Positions 53,763-64,000 of a stretch of 64,000 nt of DNA are shown here, in pieces. Source of the DNA: Rhizomucor pusillus (lineage: Eukaryota; Mucoromycota; Mucoromycetes; Mucorales; Lichtheimiaceae); contig FWWN02000236.1 of NCBI GenBank assembly GCA_900175165.2, positions 352 to 64,351 of the forward strand, given 5' to 3'. Positions within the stretch are counted from its first letter, which is position 1. Every line of letters begins with the position of its first letter. Both the position numbers and the translations under genes were made by a program. The notes under the pieces were generated by a model, which was not told the DNA's origin, ran no database searches, and saw nothing but the letters and a program-made list of their open reading frames with translations.

Positions 53763-55399
53763 ATGCCTTCCGGAAGCTCATCGCAAAATCTCAACGGTAT
53801 GTTTACTTTCTGTCTGCATATATTGCTCAACTTGCATTGCTGACCTTGCTTCCCACTCCCAGAGGATATCAAGCGTGCTGTAAAGATCTTGAATAACTTT
53901 ACTGGTAAGCGTTCTCGACGCTTCCGTATCCATAACCAGAACTTAACCTTGTCGATACAGATCCTGAGCACAGCAGCGACGTTCGACGAATAATACCCTA
54001 CAATATCCTGGCTAATGCACACGGCCTTTTGATCATACGACTCCAACGTGTAGGTGTGGGGTTATCTTGGAAAGGTGGCAACGGTATCGTCATAGGAAGG
54101 TAAGATAGGGTATCCACTCCAGAGTCGCTACACAGGCATCTCATGTCTCTACTTTTGTGATCTAGATTGCCCGACGGAAGTATGTTGATAACTGCAAATG
54201 TAACATCATCGGCAATTGTGATAACTGACAACACTGCGCAATTTTGAAGGTTGGTCGGCGCCGTCGGGAATAGCAATGAACGCTGTTGGATACGGCCATC
54301 AACTCGGTGCAGATGTGACGGACGCGATCATTGTTATGAATTACCGCTCAGCTATCAAGGCTTTCATGGATGGAGGTGGCCAGATCCAGCTAGGCGCCAC
54401 TGTTTCCGCGAGTGCCGGTCCGCTTGGTCGATCAGCGGGCGTGGCTGCATCCGCATCAAGCAATAACCACTATTCTGCTACATATGTGTACAGGTAAGTC
54501 GGCCTAGTCAAAACCAGAATAATATAAATACTGACGGTTACAAAGTGTTTCCAAAGGCCTATATGCTGGTGAGAGCACGCTTTTAAAATGAGCAACAATA
54601 AAACGCTTAAGCGGATGGACATGGAACTGATAGATTATACTATAAAGGCTACGCGATGGAAGGAACAAAGATATCAGAAAGACGCACTACCAATGCAAAG
54701 TTTTATGGCAGAACCATTAGCGCGCAAGAAATTTTGACCGGGACTATACCGCCACCTGCAGTTGCGCAACCTTTGTATGACATTCTCGCAAGGATTGGCG
54801 CGGGACCCCGCCCAGGATTACCGTTCGCTTCCAGAAAGGCGGCCTCGATATCCTACCACAGACCACCGCCCAACCAGGCGGCGCCTTCATCTACTAGCAA
54901 CAGCCTGGCCAGACACAGTAGCATCGCCGCTCCTGGCATGTCCAAGCATCAGTATCCCGCCGCAGAGCCTTCATCATCCAGCGGCCGAGCACAGGCCTTT
55001 GCAACAAATCCCAACAACTATGCAAACATGAACAGTGAAAATGTATTTGACGAGCCACCACCACCATACACTCCTCCTGCTGAGCCATTCGCTGCTGCCG
55101 ATACAAAGAACCCAGCGCAGTTTGCAAACACCGCCGGCGACGCCAATGGATACGGCATCAGAGTAAACGAGAAACGTCCGCAGGATCTGGAGCAGCAGCA
55201 GCAGCAATCAGAAGAGCCTTTGTTGGTGGTCGCAAAATACGATTACAAAAGTCAAGAGCCTGGCGACTTGACGTTCAATGCAGGAGACCACATTGTCGTT
55301 ACCAAGCGTATGGGCGATCGGAACGCTTGGTGGGAAGGCGAGATTGGAAACAGGCGCGGTACTTTCCCGGCAAACTACACCGAAGATGTTACCGATTAA
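53763..55399 (+). CDS. YSC84: YSC84/LSB3-type SYLF-SH3 protein
   Basis: Start at 53763 ([20 protein letters not shown]). Six or seven exons. The SYLF domain is recognised from [97 protein letters not shown] and SATYVYR then [19 protein letters not shown] Pro/Ser-rich linker carries a short Gln run (CAG repeat near 55190). The C-terminal SH3 domain has [39 protein letters not shown]. Yeast Ysc84/Lsb3 bind phosphoinositides and actin through SYLF and Las17/WASP-pathway proteins through SH3, at cortical endocytic patches. About 425 residues. Together with AP-2 mu this is the second endocytic gene in the window, but they are 23 kb apart. Confidence 0.93.
55190..55207. repeat. CAG/CAA microsatellite in YSC84-like gene
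   Basis: Short run of CAG plus a CAA coding for a Gln stretch between the linker and the SH3 domain. Length is modest, so it is likely a neutral length-variable tract. Confidence 0.7.
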
Positions 55400-55796
55400 A
55401 GCGAGGAAAAAACTTACACGAAAATACCCAGAATGCTTCTTGTAATATAAATTAGCAGTCGTCTTGTATCAGTAGCGTATATATAAAAATGCATGTCAGT
55501 CAATTTTGAATCATTTGCAAATGAAGCGATATCAAGTTAAGCAGAATGAGCCGCAAAATGCGACAATGTACTGCAGCGCGGAACCATCAGGAACCATTAA
55601 CATGTCAACGACGGCTGTGAAATAGAAAAATTTGGTGACAATGTGTATCCAAGCATCGAGAATCGGTCCGAGTCGACAAATGGATCTACATTAATGCGAT
55701 GCTTTTTTTCTCTCAGCAAGGATTAGATTATAAAAACATGGTTGCATGATCTGTGGTATGCGAGTGAGAGTATATCTATGCATCCAATGTGTGTTT

Positions 55797-56336
55797 CTAT
55801 AGATTAAATGTCTTTTTGCCGTAAATCGCAATGTCAGTTGCAGCAGTTGCCACCAACAACAAGGGCATTGGCTTCATTGATGTCAGGGCACGTCGTCCAA
55901 AGAGGAATGACCAGGACATGCACCATGCTGCAAACAAATGTCAGTCAAACGATACCTTACAATGGCGGAGCAACCCCACCTGTCGAAATGCCAGCACCGT
56001 TTTCAGCATCGCCAACGTGAGTTACATAGCTAATGTTGACATCATAGTTGAGCACAGACTTGCAACATACTGGCAAGCAGCATACTTACCCAGCCCCGGC
56101 AAAGATAGCGCCAAAGATCATATTGCTTACCATCGACGGCACTCCTGGAACCTTCTTGACGGCGAATGGTACTGCTGCGAAAGCTAGAGGCCAACAGCTG
56201 TCAGCAAACAAGCACCGTGGACGTTGCCTAGATACGTACACAACGCAGACATTGCCCAGATAGGGTATGGTGTGTTGGCCTGTCTATCGAGCCATGTATT
56301 TTTTGTTTCCACTTGCTGTTGCTGCTGCTGTGACAT
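55797..56336 (-). CDS. AIM19: AIM19-like mitochondrial membrane protein
   Basis: Four-exon minus-strand gene that simple ORF finding would miss. Start at 56336 (MSQQQQQQVETKNTWLDRQ), then ANTPYPIWAMSAL; a 56-nt intron (GTACGT..CTCTAG) joins SFAAVPFAVKKVPGVPSMV and NMIFGAIFAGAG; a 61-nt intron joins YVTHVGDAENGAGISTAW; a third intron joins FLFGRRALTSMKPMPLLLV and ATAATDIAIYGKKTFNL, stop at 55797. The DAENGAGISTAW segment and the YG-x-x-x-F ending match yeast Aim19 (altered inheritance of mitochondria 19) as I know it, and the hydrophobic segments fit a membrane protein of the mitochondrion. About 125 residues. Function of the family is poorly known. Start lies 181 bp from the divergent FHA-kinase start. 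Confidence 0.8.
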
Positions 56337-56517
56337 TTCTCAATCAAGCAAGCAAAGAAAGAAAAGCGGCCCTCTTTTGTCCCTCCGAGTCAATTTCCAG
56401 AAGAGCTGTGTTATTACTGCCGCCACGGGCGCACGGCATAACGCGAGAGACTTATTTGCACACCTCTTTTCGGTGATCCCCTTTCAGCCAACCACTTTAA
56501 ATTCCAGACCTGCACCA
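56337..56517. promoter_or_regulatory. Divergent promoter, AIM19 / FHA kinase
   Basis: 181 bp between opposing start codons, pyrimidine-rich toward the kinase side. No gene. Confidence 0.45.
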
Positions 56518-58929
56518 ATGCAGTTTTCTATGCAAACTCCAATGACAAGGGTAGAGGAGCAAGGCCTGCTTGGCTTCTTACGCTATCGCTCTGAAGCAAA
56601 AACCTCTGGTAAAGCGACATTTTTATCGATCCTTGTCAAAAATTCTGGATCTTGACCGTAGATCTAGTTGTCCCGATTGTCTCTGGAGAGCGTATTCAAA
56701 TTGGTAGCAGCGTATTTTGGTGAGTTCTCAAATAGATCCAATAGGGACATAATTTGTATTCATCAGGTATCAGTGATGTGATTATCGACGATCCGCATGT
56801 ACAAGGGCTGCATTGCACGGTGTTTTCAGTAAGAAAATCAAAGGATGTCCTCTCTAATCAAATGCTAACATGAATGGATGATATAATAGGATAGCAACAA
56901 ACTTGGAAAGTACAATGTGATATATTTAAAGGCATGTATCCCCCGTTTTGCATGTTCCTGAAAGAATTGAGCAATGGTGGCTAAAAGTCGTCTCAAGGAT
57001 CACAGTCGAAACGGAACGTTCCGTAAGTTGATACCTCTGCGGGAAGATTACAGATAGCATTAAATCTCACCGATCATCACCAACTAGTCGGCGGATATCT
57101 TATTGGAACAGGGCGCTCCGTCGCTCTATATGAGAGATGCAAAATCACAATCGTTGCTCACCCGTATGGTACTTTGCCACCGTATCATCCTCTCGGCTAG
57201 GAAACAAAAAGAGCTTATTGGCAAATGTAGATTTCGAATTTATACCAACATCACCCTGTATGATGCCAACAAATTGTTGGAAATCAAATCTTTCGGTTGA
57301 CGAAGTAACTGAAAGAATAGTCAAGACGCAACCAATGGCAAGTATATTTTGCACGGGACGTATACACTTTTAATCTACTGACCTGGATCTCCTAGAACGT
57401 TAAAAACGGCAGACAGATCATCCTATGCAACCAAAGCCTTGGAAGCGGGAAACAGAGCATCGTGGAACTTGCATACTTTCAGCACGCTCCCTCGCGGCAA
57501 CTTGCTTGCAAAATATACACCAGATTCTTTGCGCTCAAATCAATACCAAAAAGTATGCGAAAGATCCGCGAAGTCGAAATATTACGGATATGCAGACATG
57601 TAAGATCGATTTGGTGTTAATGGTGATAACAGCTGCTTATCTTGCTTTCTATCTCCATGGATAGCCCAATATCATTCCGCTGGTCGCATCCGATATTGTA
57701 GATACTGATCTCTATATAATCACACGCCTGTATGGTCGATATAGCAGAAGCGTATAGACGAAAGCTAACAGCGCTTGCAGAGCCACGGGTGGCAGTTTGC
57801 AAGATCTACTGGATGATCACGAGAACGGGTTGAACGAAGATTTAGTTCTACATATTTTTATGCAGCTTGTCCTTGGCTTACAGGTACGCTTTGCGGACTT
57901 TGTAATGCGCATCTAAAGAGTCAACTTACTGATAGAATCCTAGTATCTGCATTCAGACAGGTTATTTCCCAGAAGGCAACGGAGAACGATTACTGTCGAC
58001 GGTGGGCAGCAAGTAAAGCAAGATTACAGCGTTAAAAAACCAATAATCATACATGGAGGTATGACCAGGAAGCCTTTGATTACATACCATAAAAACTCAC
58101 TTTTAAATATAGACTTAAAGGCAAGTCGACCCATTTATCAATGGATTGGTTCATTTAAAATTGACGTTGGCGCAGCCAGAAAACATTCTCCTGTGCGAAC
58201 GGAATGTATACCCAAGAGTTATGATAAGCGATTTCGGTGTTTCCGTATTTACAGATCAAATCAAAGATCTACTGGTTGTCGGCACGGATGCGTAAGTAAA
58301 TGAGGCACACTGTCAACGAAGCCTTTGACGTTGAATTTTAAATCACTGCAGATATAAAGCTCCCGAAATCATGAAAGAAGAGTTCGATGAAACGCAGTAT
58401 GCCAAAGCTGATTGCTGGGCCCTGGGTGTTATTCTATACCAGTTACTATGTGGCAAGTACCCATTTGATGAGCTCAATGTAAAAGAAGCCATCAAAAATG
58501 AAGAGCCGACATATGAAGAGCCCACGTGGCAGCACGTGAGCGAAAAAGGTAGAGTATCCTGTACACAAGGGAAGAAGAAACACGAGTATTGATTTTGGAA
58601 ATTCGTGATATGTGAAAGCAAAACACGTAGTGCAGGGTCTGCTGCAAAAGAATCCGTACGAACGATTGTCGACTGCACAGGTCTGTCAAACAGACTGGGT
58701 ATCAGAGTATCTTATAAAAAGCGGGTTCTTGGAGTTTCTGCGTAAGCAATGGAACGAGTTTATGCGGGAGGAAAAAGTTTTCCGCCGTATAGAGGTTCTG
58801 GAGCGTGCAAAAACATTGACGAGAAGCGTAGCTGAACCTCAAGTACGCGCGCCAGGCAGGCCATTTCGACGAAAGTTGACAAAAGACGAAGATAAATTAA
58901 TACAGAGAGTTTCCGCGCAACTTCGATGA
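56518..58929 (+). CDS. FHA-domain Ser/Thr protein kinase (CHK2/Rad53/Mek1-like)
   Basis: Start at 56518 (MQFSMQTPMTRVEEQGLLGF). The FHA domain spans six small exons: IVSGERIQIGSSV, SDVIIDDPHVQGLHCTVF, YNVIYLKDHSRNGTF and GGYLIGTGRSVALYERC. Kinase domain: CNQSLGSGKQSIVELA (P-loop), LACKIY (Lys), VLGLQYLHS, then an insert of about 30 basic residues, IIIHGDLKPENILL, MISDFGVSVF, GTDAYKAPEIM, CWALGVILYQLLCGKYPFDE and VVQGLLQKNPYERLSTAQ. The catalytic loop is HGD instead of HRD. DLK comes from an 8-nt exon (58113-58120). Two introns have GC donors: one at 57338-57395 and one at 58121-58177. The C-terminal tail is basic. FHA plus kinase is the Rad53/Cds1/Mek1 plan of DNA-damage or meiotic checkpoint kinases; which of these it is cannot be decided. 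About 470 residues. Confidence 0.85.
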
Positions 58930-59685
58930 TCTGTTCATCGTTTATTATTATTAAAATATCTCAACGTCGCTCAACGATGAATGAATGCAAAGTTGATGTC
59001 ACTATAGGCTTCCTTTGGCAAAGTTTTGCTTCGATGATCGAACAAGGAAAGTGTTGTCCGTGTTTCTTCTAGGCGATATATTATGGTCATTGAGAATTGT
59101 TGAGAATTATAGTAGTCGGCCGTCGTCGGGAGAACTGGACCAAAGCTTTTGTTGCGTAGACCAACGAAAACTTGTTGACAATACTACAACATTTCTTACC
59201 GGTTAGCTTTTAGTAGAAGAAGCAAACAGCTCTTTTTAATCTGATCCAGGCCTTGGATTATTATCTGGTTCCCTGGAAACTTGCATACGTCATGCAAAAA
59301 TGTCACGCAAAACTTGTTATGGCAAACCTCTGTACCTCGTAGACTTACTGAAGTATATACAGCGCCGATGTTAAGCATAGCTCATACACACTGGACGTAT
59401 AAATGTGACAAAAGAAAAAGGGACAATATTGTAGAGCAAAGAAATATATCTCTCATCTCCTCGTAACAGAATGATTTCACCTCTCCAAGGAGAAACTGCC
59501 CACACAAGACAGCGTGATGGTTGCGGGGAAAAGTTGAGGTCGGGATATAGCCTCAGGCTGTCAAGATACCTGTTTCAAGACGGTATAATTGTTTCGAGGA
59601 ATTCGCACGCCGAAAATGTTTCGATATCTCTCCATTGGCACATGCAAATGCCCTTTTTGCTTACCTTTTCACAACAACTCGCGTC
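58930..59685. other. Intergenic before allantoinase
   Basis: AT-rich, several short frames with no motif. No gene supported. A TATA-like TATAAATG at 59398 lies about 290 bp upstream of the allantoinase ATG. Confidence 0.4.
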
Positions 59686-61232
59686 ATGACCTCCTCCCCA
59701 CGCTACCTTCTTGTCAAAGCCCCTCGTGCAGTGCTTTCCGCTGACGACTCCCAAGTATGCGCTGCCTCTGTCCTTGTTGATCGCGAGACAGGCAAGATCG
59801 TCAAGGTTGCCACAGGAACCGACACGGTCTCGGATATCCGCCAAGATGTAGAGGAGATGCAGCTTAACAACGATCAAGTGCTATTTCCTGGATTAGTTGA
59901 TGCTCACGGTGAGCTATCAATGTATTGTCGTTTTTTTAGATACTTGGAACTAACCTCGGTTGATTGATAGTCCACCTTAACGAGCCCGGCCGCACGGATT
60001 GGGAAGGTTTCGAGACAGGCACACGTGCGGCTGCAGCAGGAGGTATCTCGACCGTTATTGACATGCCGCTTAACGCCATTCCTCCTACGACAACTGTTGA
60101 GAACCTGGAGATCAAGCTAGCTGCAGCCGAAAAGCAGTGCCATGTCGATGTTGGATTTTGGGGTGGCGTGATCCCCGACAATGCAGAGCATTTGCCGGGA
60201 TTGATGCAGCGAGGCGTCCGTGGCTTTAAGTGCTTTTTAATCGAGAGCGGTGTGGATGAGTTCCCTTGCGTCAACGAAGAGCAAGTTCGACTTGCGATGG
60301 ACAAGATGGTCAACTCCGACAAAGTATTACTGTTTCATGCAGAAATGGAGGACGATCATCACCACGATGATGGAAAGGACCAATCTCACTTGGATCCTCG
60401 CACCTACGCTAGCTTTTTGAACTCGCGCCCTCAGCGCCTGGAAACTAATGCTATTGACATGATCATCCGATTGACACGCGAGTACTATCAAAAGGGCAAG
60501 CCAGTTAATACACACATTGTCCATCTTTCAGCAGCATCTGCGATTCCGGCCATACGCGCTGCAAAGGCCGAGGGATTGCCCTTGACCGTGGAGACATGCT
60601 TTCACTATCTCAATTTTTCAGCCGAGGCCATCGAGGATGGTGCAACTCAATACAAGTGCTGCCCTCCAATCCGCGAGGCAGCTAACCGTGAATTGCTCTG
60701 GGAAGCCTTGTTGGATGGCACCATTGACTTTGTCGTCAGCGATCACTCGCCTTGCACAGCCCAGCTCAAGAAGCTCGAGTCTGGAGACTTTGGACTTGCC
60801 TGGGGCGGTATTGCCAGCGTTCAGTTTGGTTTGCCCGTCCTCTGGTCCGAGGGACGCAGCCGTGGTATCAGGTACATGTTCCCAACCTGTACATACATAG
60901 TTCCTAGACTCCATGCTTACATTAGATGCCTTTTTATTAGTCTTCAAAAACTAGTTAGATGGTTGTGTCAAGTACCAGCACAGCGCACAGGTATCTTTGG
61001 CAAGAAGGGTAGAATTGCGCAAGGCTTCGATGCCGATCTGTGTATCTGGCGACCGGAGGCTCCCTTTGAGATCAAGGTCGAGGATATTCAATTCAAAAAC
61101 AAGGTATCACCTTATGTCGGACACACATTGTACGGCGCAGTTGATCGCACTCTAGTCCGTGGCAAAGTCGTCTTTGATCGAGACATCGCTGGCCACTTTG
61201 CATCTGCACCTGTGGGTCAACATCTTCTCTAG
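59686..61232 (+). CDS. DAL1: Allantoinase (DAL1)
   Basis: Three exons, about 475 residues. Start at 59686 (MTSSPRYLLVKAPRAVLS). Amidohydrolase features: FPGLVDAH spliced to VHLNEPGRTDWEGFETGTRA (HxH metal ligands; the GRTDWEGFE form is typical of allantoinase), GVRGFKCFLIESGVDEFP (Lys that is carboxylated), LLFHAEME, NTHIVHLSAASAIP (His), VETCFHYL, and FVVSDHSPC (Asp). A His/Asp-rich loop (DDHHHDDGKDQ) follows HAEME. The last exon has LVRWLCQVPAQRTG and IAQGFDADLCIW. It hydrolyses allantoin to allantoate in purine nitrogen use. No other DAL gene is nearby, so no purine-catabolism cluster is seen here. Confidence 0.95.
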
Positions 61233-61700
61233 ACTTTTGCCTTTTTTCTTCTCGCTTACCTTTTTATCCTTAAACCATGTAATCTATGATATCCTTCTCA
61301 TTCGTGCAAATAGAAAAGCATGAGTGAGGGAAAAAGAGAGAACAAAAAGATTGTAATTGTACCATACAAGTAATCATCAGTCTGCGAGGCCAATCTGCAG
61401 TTGACTGCGCTCTCCTCCCACTAGTAAAGAAGTGTGGTCCGGAGGTTTTAACGGGCATTTCAAAAACAAAGACCAGGATACTCGCTGTAAAAGCAGTTTT
61501 GGACAAGAGTTAGCACTACAGAATGATGATCTGCAAAGGAAGCCGATGGTGACACTGATTTCTATTGATCGCCCAAGCCGTTTTTGGTAACATGAAACTC
61601 GCTAGAGATAATAGCACGATCAAAAATTCAAGTAACGCATTTTGAAAGGCCAGCGGGAGGGACTCCTGTGCAACGGCTCTTCCCCTTTGCACACTTGTTG
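61233..61700. other. Intergenic between allantoinase and GT47 gene
   Basis: 3' flank of allantoinase and 5' flank of the GT47 gene. No gene; the minus-strand frame at 61270-61506 has no motif. Confidence 0.4.
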
Positions 61701-62954
61701 ATGGCGGCAGTCTTGAGACTCAACAAGCGATGGATTCTCGTCATTGCTGGTGTCACTGTGCTGGGTCTCGTCTCCTTTTTCCACCAGTTCCAGCCAGCAG
61801 CACCGGCACCGCCGCTGCCTGTGCGCGATGTGCCTTCCTACTGGCCACCACCCGTTGAAGATGCAGTCTGTCGACCCAAGATTTATGTCTACGAAGCTCC
61901 AGAAACCTTCCAAGTATCGAAATCTATACAGGACGGCAAATGTCACGAATCAAACTACAATTCCGAAATCATTCTTCATAATCAACTCACCGATCCAAAC
62001 AGCATCGTGCACAAACTTTATGTCACAAAGAATCCGGACGAGGCCGATTTCTACTTTATACCCTTTTTTGGAAGCTGCTATCTATATTACTGCTGGTCAC
62101 AACACAACTGGCGATGGGACGAGCGCTGCGATGTCGATGCTAACTACGTCGATCCAATGATGGATATGGTTATCCAGCAGTACCCCTACTGGAATAGGAC
62201 CGAGGGCAGGACCCACATCATGATCCACCCGATGGATCAGACTTTTACCTACTATGCGCACAACGAACGGTTCCAGCCCGCCATCTTCTTGAAAACAGTC
62301 GGCGATAAGCGACGAAAATGGATGCATCGCCATCGGTACCACCGAGATATCGTTATCCCCTCAGCAACCCGCATCATACACCATCTCGGTATCGATCCGC
62401 TCAAATATTTGAATGCCGATGGTCAGCCAAAGAACGGAAAGCGCGATATTTTCGTCCTGTTTCACGGCTGTTGCAGCGATGTCCAAGTAGATGCTGAATA
62501 CTCAAACGGTATCCGGTCCTTGTTTTTCAATCACTTTGCTAAATATCGAGGCTATGAAATTGGAGAAGGTCTCGCCGATGAGGAGTACGCTGCGAAGCTG
62601 GCACGCACAAAGTACGGTCTGAGCCCCATGGGCTGGACTCTGGATACGACGAGAATATGGGAATTTATGGCATTTGGTGTGGTCCCCGTAGTCGTCGCCG
62701 ATGGTATTATTGAGCCATTCGAGTTCGATGTGGATTGGGATTCATTCATTGTGCGTGTACGCCGGGATGAAGTCCATCGACTGGATGAAATCTTGCGCGG
62801 TATCGATGACAAGACATATGAATACAAGAGACGTAAACTCTGGGAGCACGGTCGACGGGTCGGTCTCGAAAAGGATGCATGGCACTACATTGTACGCGAG
62901 TTGTGCCGCATGGAGAATATTAATAAGCCGGAAAACCTGGGTCTTGGTTACTAG
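61701..62954 (+). CDS. Exostosin-family glycosyltransferase (GT47), type II membrane protein
   Basis: Intronless, 417 residues, unusual among the intron-rich neighbours. ATG at 61701 (MAAVLRLNKRWILVIAG) is followed at once by a signal-anchor helix and a Pro-rich stem. Exostosin features: PKIYVYEAPETF, DPNSIVHKLYVTKNPDEADF, FYFIPFFGSCYLYY, RDIFVLFHGCCSDVQVDAE, YGLSPMGWTLDTTRIWEFM and AFGVVPVVVADGIIEPFEF. The last two are the conserved nucleotide-sugar-binding end of GT47 proteins. Predicted Golgi lumenal enzyme. In fungi, exostosin-like enzymes are best known from Mucoromycota and other early lineages, where they may build glucuronic-acid/fucose wall polymers; donor and acceptor cannot be told from sequence. 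Confidence 0.9.
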   Translation: MAAVLRLNKRWILVIAGVTVLGLVSFFHQFQPAAPAPPLPVRDVPSYWPPPVEDAVCRPKIYVYEAPETFQVSKSIQDGKCHESNYNSEIILHNQLTDPNSIVHKLYVTKNPDEADFYFIPFFGSCYLYYCWSQHNWRWDERCDVDANYVDPMMDMVIQQYPYWNRTEGRTHIMIHPMDQTFTYYAHNERFQPAIFLKTVGDKRRKWMHRHRYHRDIVIPSATRIIHHLGIDPLKYLNADGQPKNGKRDIFVLFHGCCSDVQVDAEYSNGIRSLFFNHFAKYRGYEIGEGLADEEYAAKLARTKYGLSPMGWTLDTTRIWEFMAFGVVPVVVADGIIEPFEFDVDWDSFIVRVRRDEVHRLDEILRGIDDKTYEYKRRKLWEHGRRVGLEKDAWHYIVRELCRMENINKPENLGLGY

Positions 62955-63237
62955 ACAAAGTATTCTCTGTTATTGTTCATTCTGTTCGTATGTATACATT
63001 CATTTCCTTCTTGTACTAAAAGTAAAAAGATCACTGCCTTTTGCAAATATAATTATGTATACTTTGTTATCAAATGTTGATAATTTTACTGCAAAAATTT
63101 TCGTTCTTTAGAGCGCTGCGATGTTGCAGTAGCACATGTGTTTTGGATACAACGATGCAGAGGGGATACGGGGAATTGACTGGGAATGTAGGAAGATAAT
63201 GTACATGATTATTAATTAACTGCTGCTGGTTCCGGAA
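62955..63237. other. Convergent 3' intergenic region
   Basis: AT-rich 3' flanks of the GT47 and CIA2 genes. No gene. Confidence 0.4.
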
Positions 63238-63735
63238 CTAGTGCGATCCAGCATCGCGGCCACGGAGGCCTGCCGTTGCCAGGCATTGGTTAACCACTTC
63301 AAGTAGATGCTTGTTCTCCAAGGCAGCTGCAACACGTTCCTTATCGTTGAGCTGCTTATTGACAGCATTTTCTGATTGGTGTGTACCCTTGCGTACTCTG
63401 ATATCAACCTTGAAACGCTCCGGCAAGCTGCGCAAGAGTCGTACCCGAATACACAATCCAATCAATGTCGCCATGGAGCAGTGAGGAATGGTCGGTGTGA
63501 ATTCTACCAGGATGTGGTTGTTGTCGTTATCAACGGTAATGTGTTCCAACTGGGTGACATTAAGCTGTTCCAACGTCAATGGATGCTCTGGATCGGAAAT
63601 GGAGCGAAGCAATTCGTACACTTCTTCTGCATCGATGGGATCAAGAACATCATCGTCAAAATCAGAATCCGTTTCCACACGGAGAGTGGTGTGAGTAGGT
63701 TCGTAAATAATGGGGTTTGCATTCAAAAGCGCCAT
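63238..63735 (-). CDS. CIA2: CIA2 (MIP18/FAM96B family) cytosolic Fe-S targeting protein
   Basis: Intronless, 165 residues, start at 63735 ([18 protein letters not shown]) rather than the alternative upstream start at 63759. Motifs: [39 protein letters not shown] (conserved reactive Cys), [38 protein letters not shown] and [17 protein letters not shown]. Near-identity of these blocks to FAM96B/Cia2 leaves little doubt. With Cia1 and Met18/MMS19 it hands Fe-S clusters to nuclear and cytosolic proteins, DNA-repair helicases among them. Confidence 0.96.
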   Translation of the reverse strand: MALLNANPIIYEPTHTTLRVETDSDFDDDVLDPIDAEEVYELLRSISDPEHPLTLEQLNVTQLEHITVDNDNNHILVEFTPTIPHCSMATLIGLCIRVRLLRSLPERFKVDIRVRKGTHQSENAVNKQLNDKERVAAALENKHLLEVVNQCLATAGLRGRDAGSH

Positions 63736-64000
63736 GACAGATAAAAGCTCTGTGTGCACAAGAAATGAAAAGAGATGATGGAAAGATATCCGTCAAATGG
63801 ACCCGGAGATACAATGTTGAAACAACCAATCAGAAAGCACGTTGGAGGACTGATGGTTAATCCATCCGAGTATCAAAGGGCATTCGCAAAGCTTTTTCCT
63901 TTTAGCGTTGCTTAGAGCATATATCTAAGGACGTTTTGAACTGTTTGATCTTGTAGACCTGTAGTATTTTAAATACTATCAATTCATATTTTTGGGAATC
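63736..64000. other. CIA2 upstream region to window end
   Basis: About 265 bp upstream of CIA2. No gene seen before the window ends; the divergent neighbour lies outside. Confidence 0.4.

Noticed and set aside
55808..56263. Several plus-strand frames, up to 118 codons
   Set aside because: They are antisense to the AIM19-like gene, whose exons splice cleanly on the minus strand.
56224..56655. 143-codon plus frame
   Set aside because: It overlaps the AIM19 first exon and the FHA-kinase first exon in a different frame; no domain.
61668..61700. Upstream start of the GT47 gene at 61668
   Set aside because: The codon there is GTG; the ATG at 61701 gives a standard type II signal anchor.
1..64000. 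CRISPR arrays, bacterial operons, ribosome binding sites
   Set aside because: None are present or expected; the window is eukaryotic with spliceosomal introns throughout.

Overview
This 64 kb window is eukaryotic and almost certainly fungal. Genes are compact, mostly interrupted by short introns (about 45-85 nt), and spaced tens to hundreds of bases apart on both strands. Gene content includes a velvet regulator, an SSK2-type HOG-pathway MAPKKK, a BOI-type SH3-SAM-PH protein, YSC84, POM33/TTS1, AIM19, CIA2 and allantoinase. Several genes are ones that Dikarya usually lack and animals keep: KAT14 (ATAC acetyltransferase), NELF-B, and ZGRF1 with its helicase. Together with an exostosin-type GT47 enzyme this points to an early-diverging lineage, most likely Mucoromycota. 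That placement is inference; there is no rRNA or other marker here to fix it.

Layout. 0-3.4 kb is gene-poor, with a 75-bp minisatellite, decayed coding-like sequence and a frame-broken minus-strand gene. 3.5-4.8 kb is a DDT/WHIM chromatin protein, followed by transposon-like debris (4.9-6.5 kb). 7.4-16.4 kb is dense: a Ser-rich orphan, an MGRN1-type RING ligase divergent from KAT14, a UBL-BAG co-chaperone divergent from an ATRX-like SNF2 ATPase. 16.8-31.1 kb carries the velvet regulator, an orphan, SSK2, the BOI-like protein, COX19, TSC10/KDSR and the AP-2 mu subunit. 31.3-40.3 kb carries NELF-B, a Ser-rich orphan and the full-length ZGRF1-like helicase. 40.3-45.8 kb is gene-poor, with decayed ORFs and one initiator tRNA-Met. 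45.8-64 kb holds two orphans, a microexon-rich GH16 enzyme, POM33, TYW3, a small secreted Cys-rich protein, YSC84, AIM19, an FHA kinase, allantoinase, a GT47 enzyme and CIA2.

Themes. Nuclear and chromatin genes are over-represented (DDT/WHIM, KAT14, ATRX-like, velvet, NELF-B, ZGRF1, FHA kinase), but I see no operon-like functional grouping; neighbours share promoters by compactness. The most notable features are the animal-type transcription/repair proteins and the splicing architecture: exons of 8, 14, 22, 22 and 26 nt and at least four GC-AG introns. In two cases these tiny exons encode catalytic-site residues. All gene models were spliced by eye from reading-frame continuity and known family motifs; exon edges are inferred unless a family motif fixes them.
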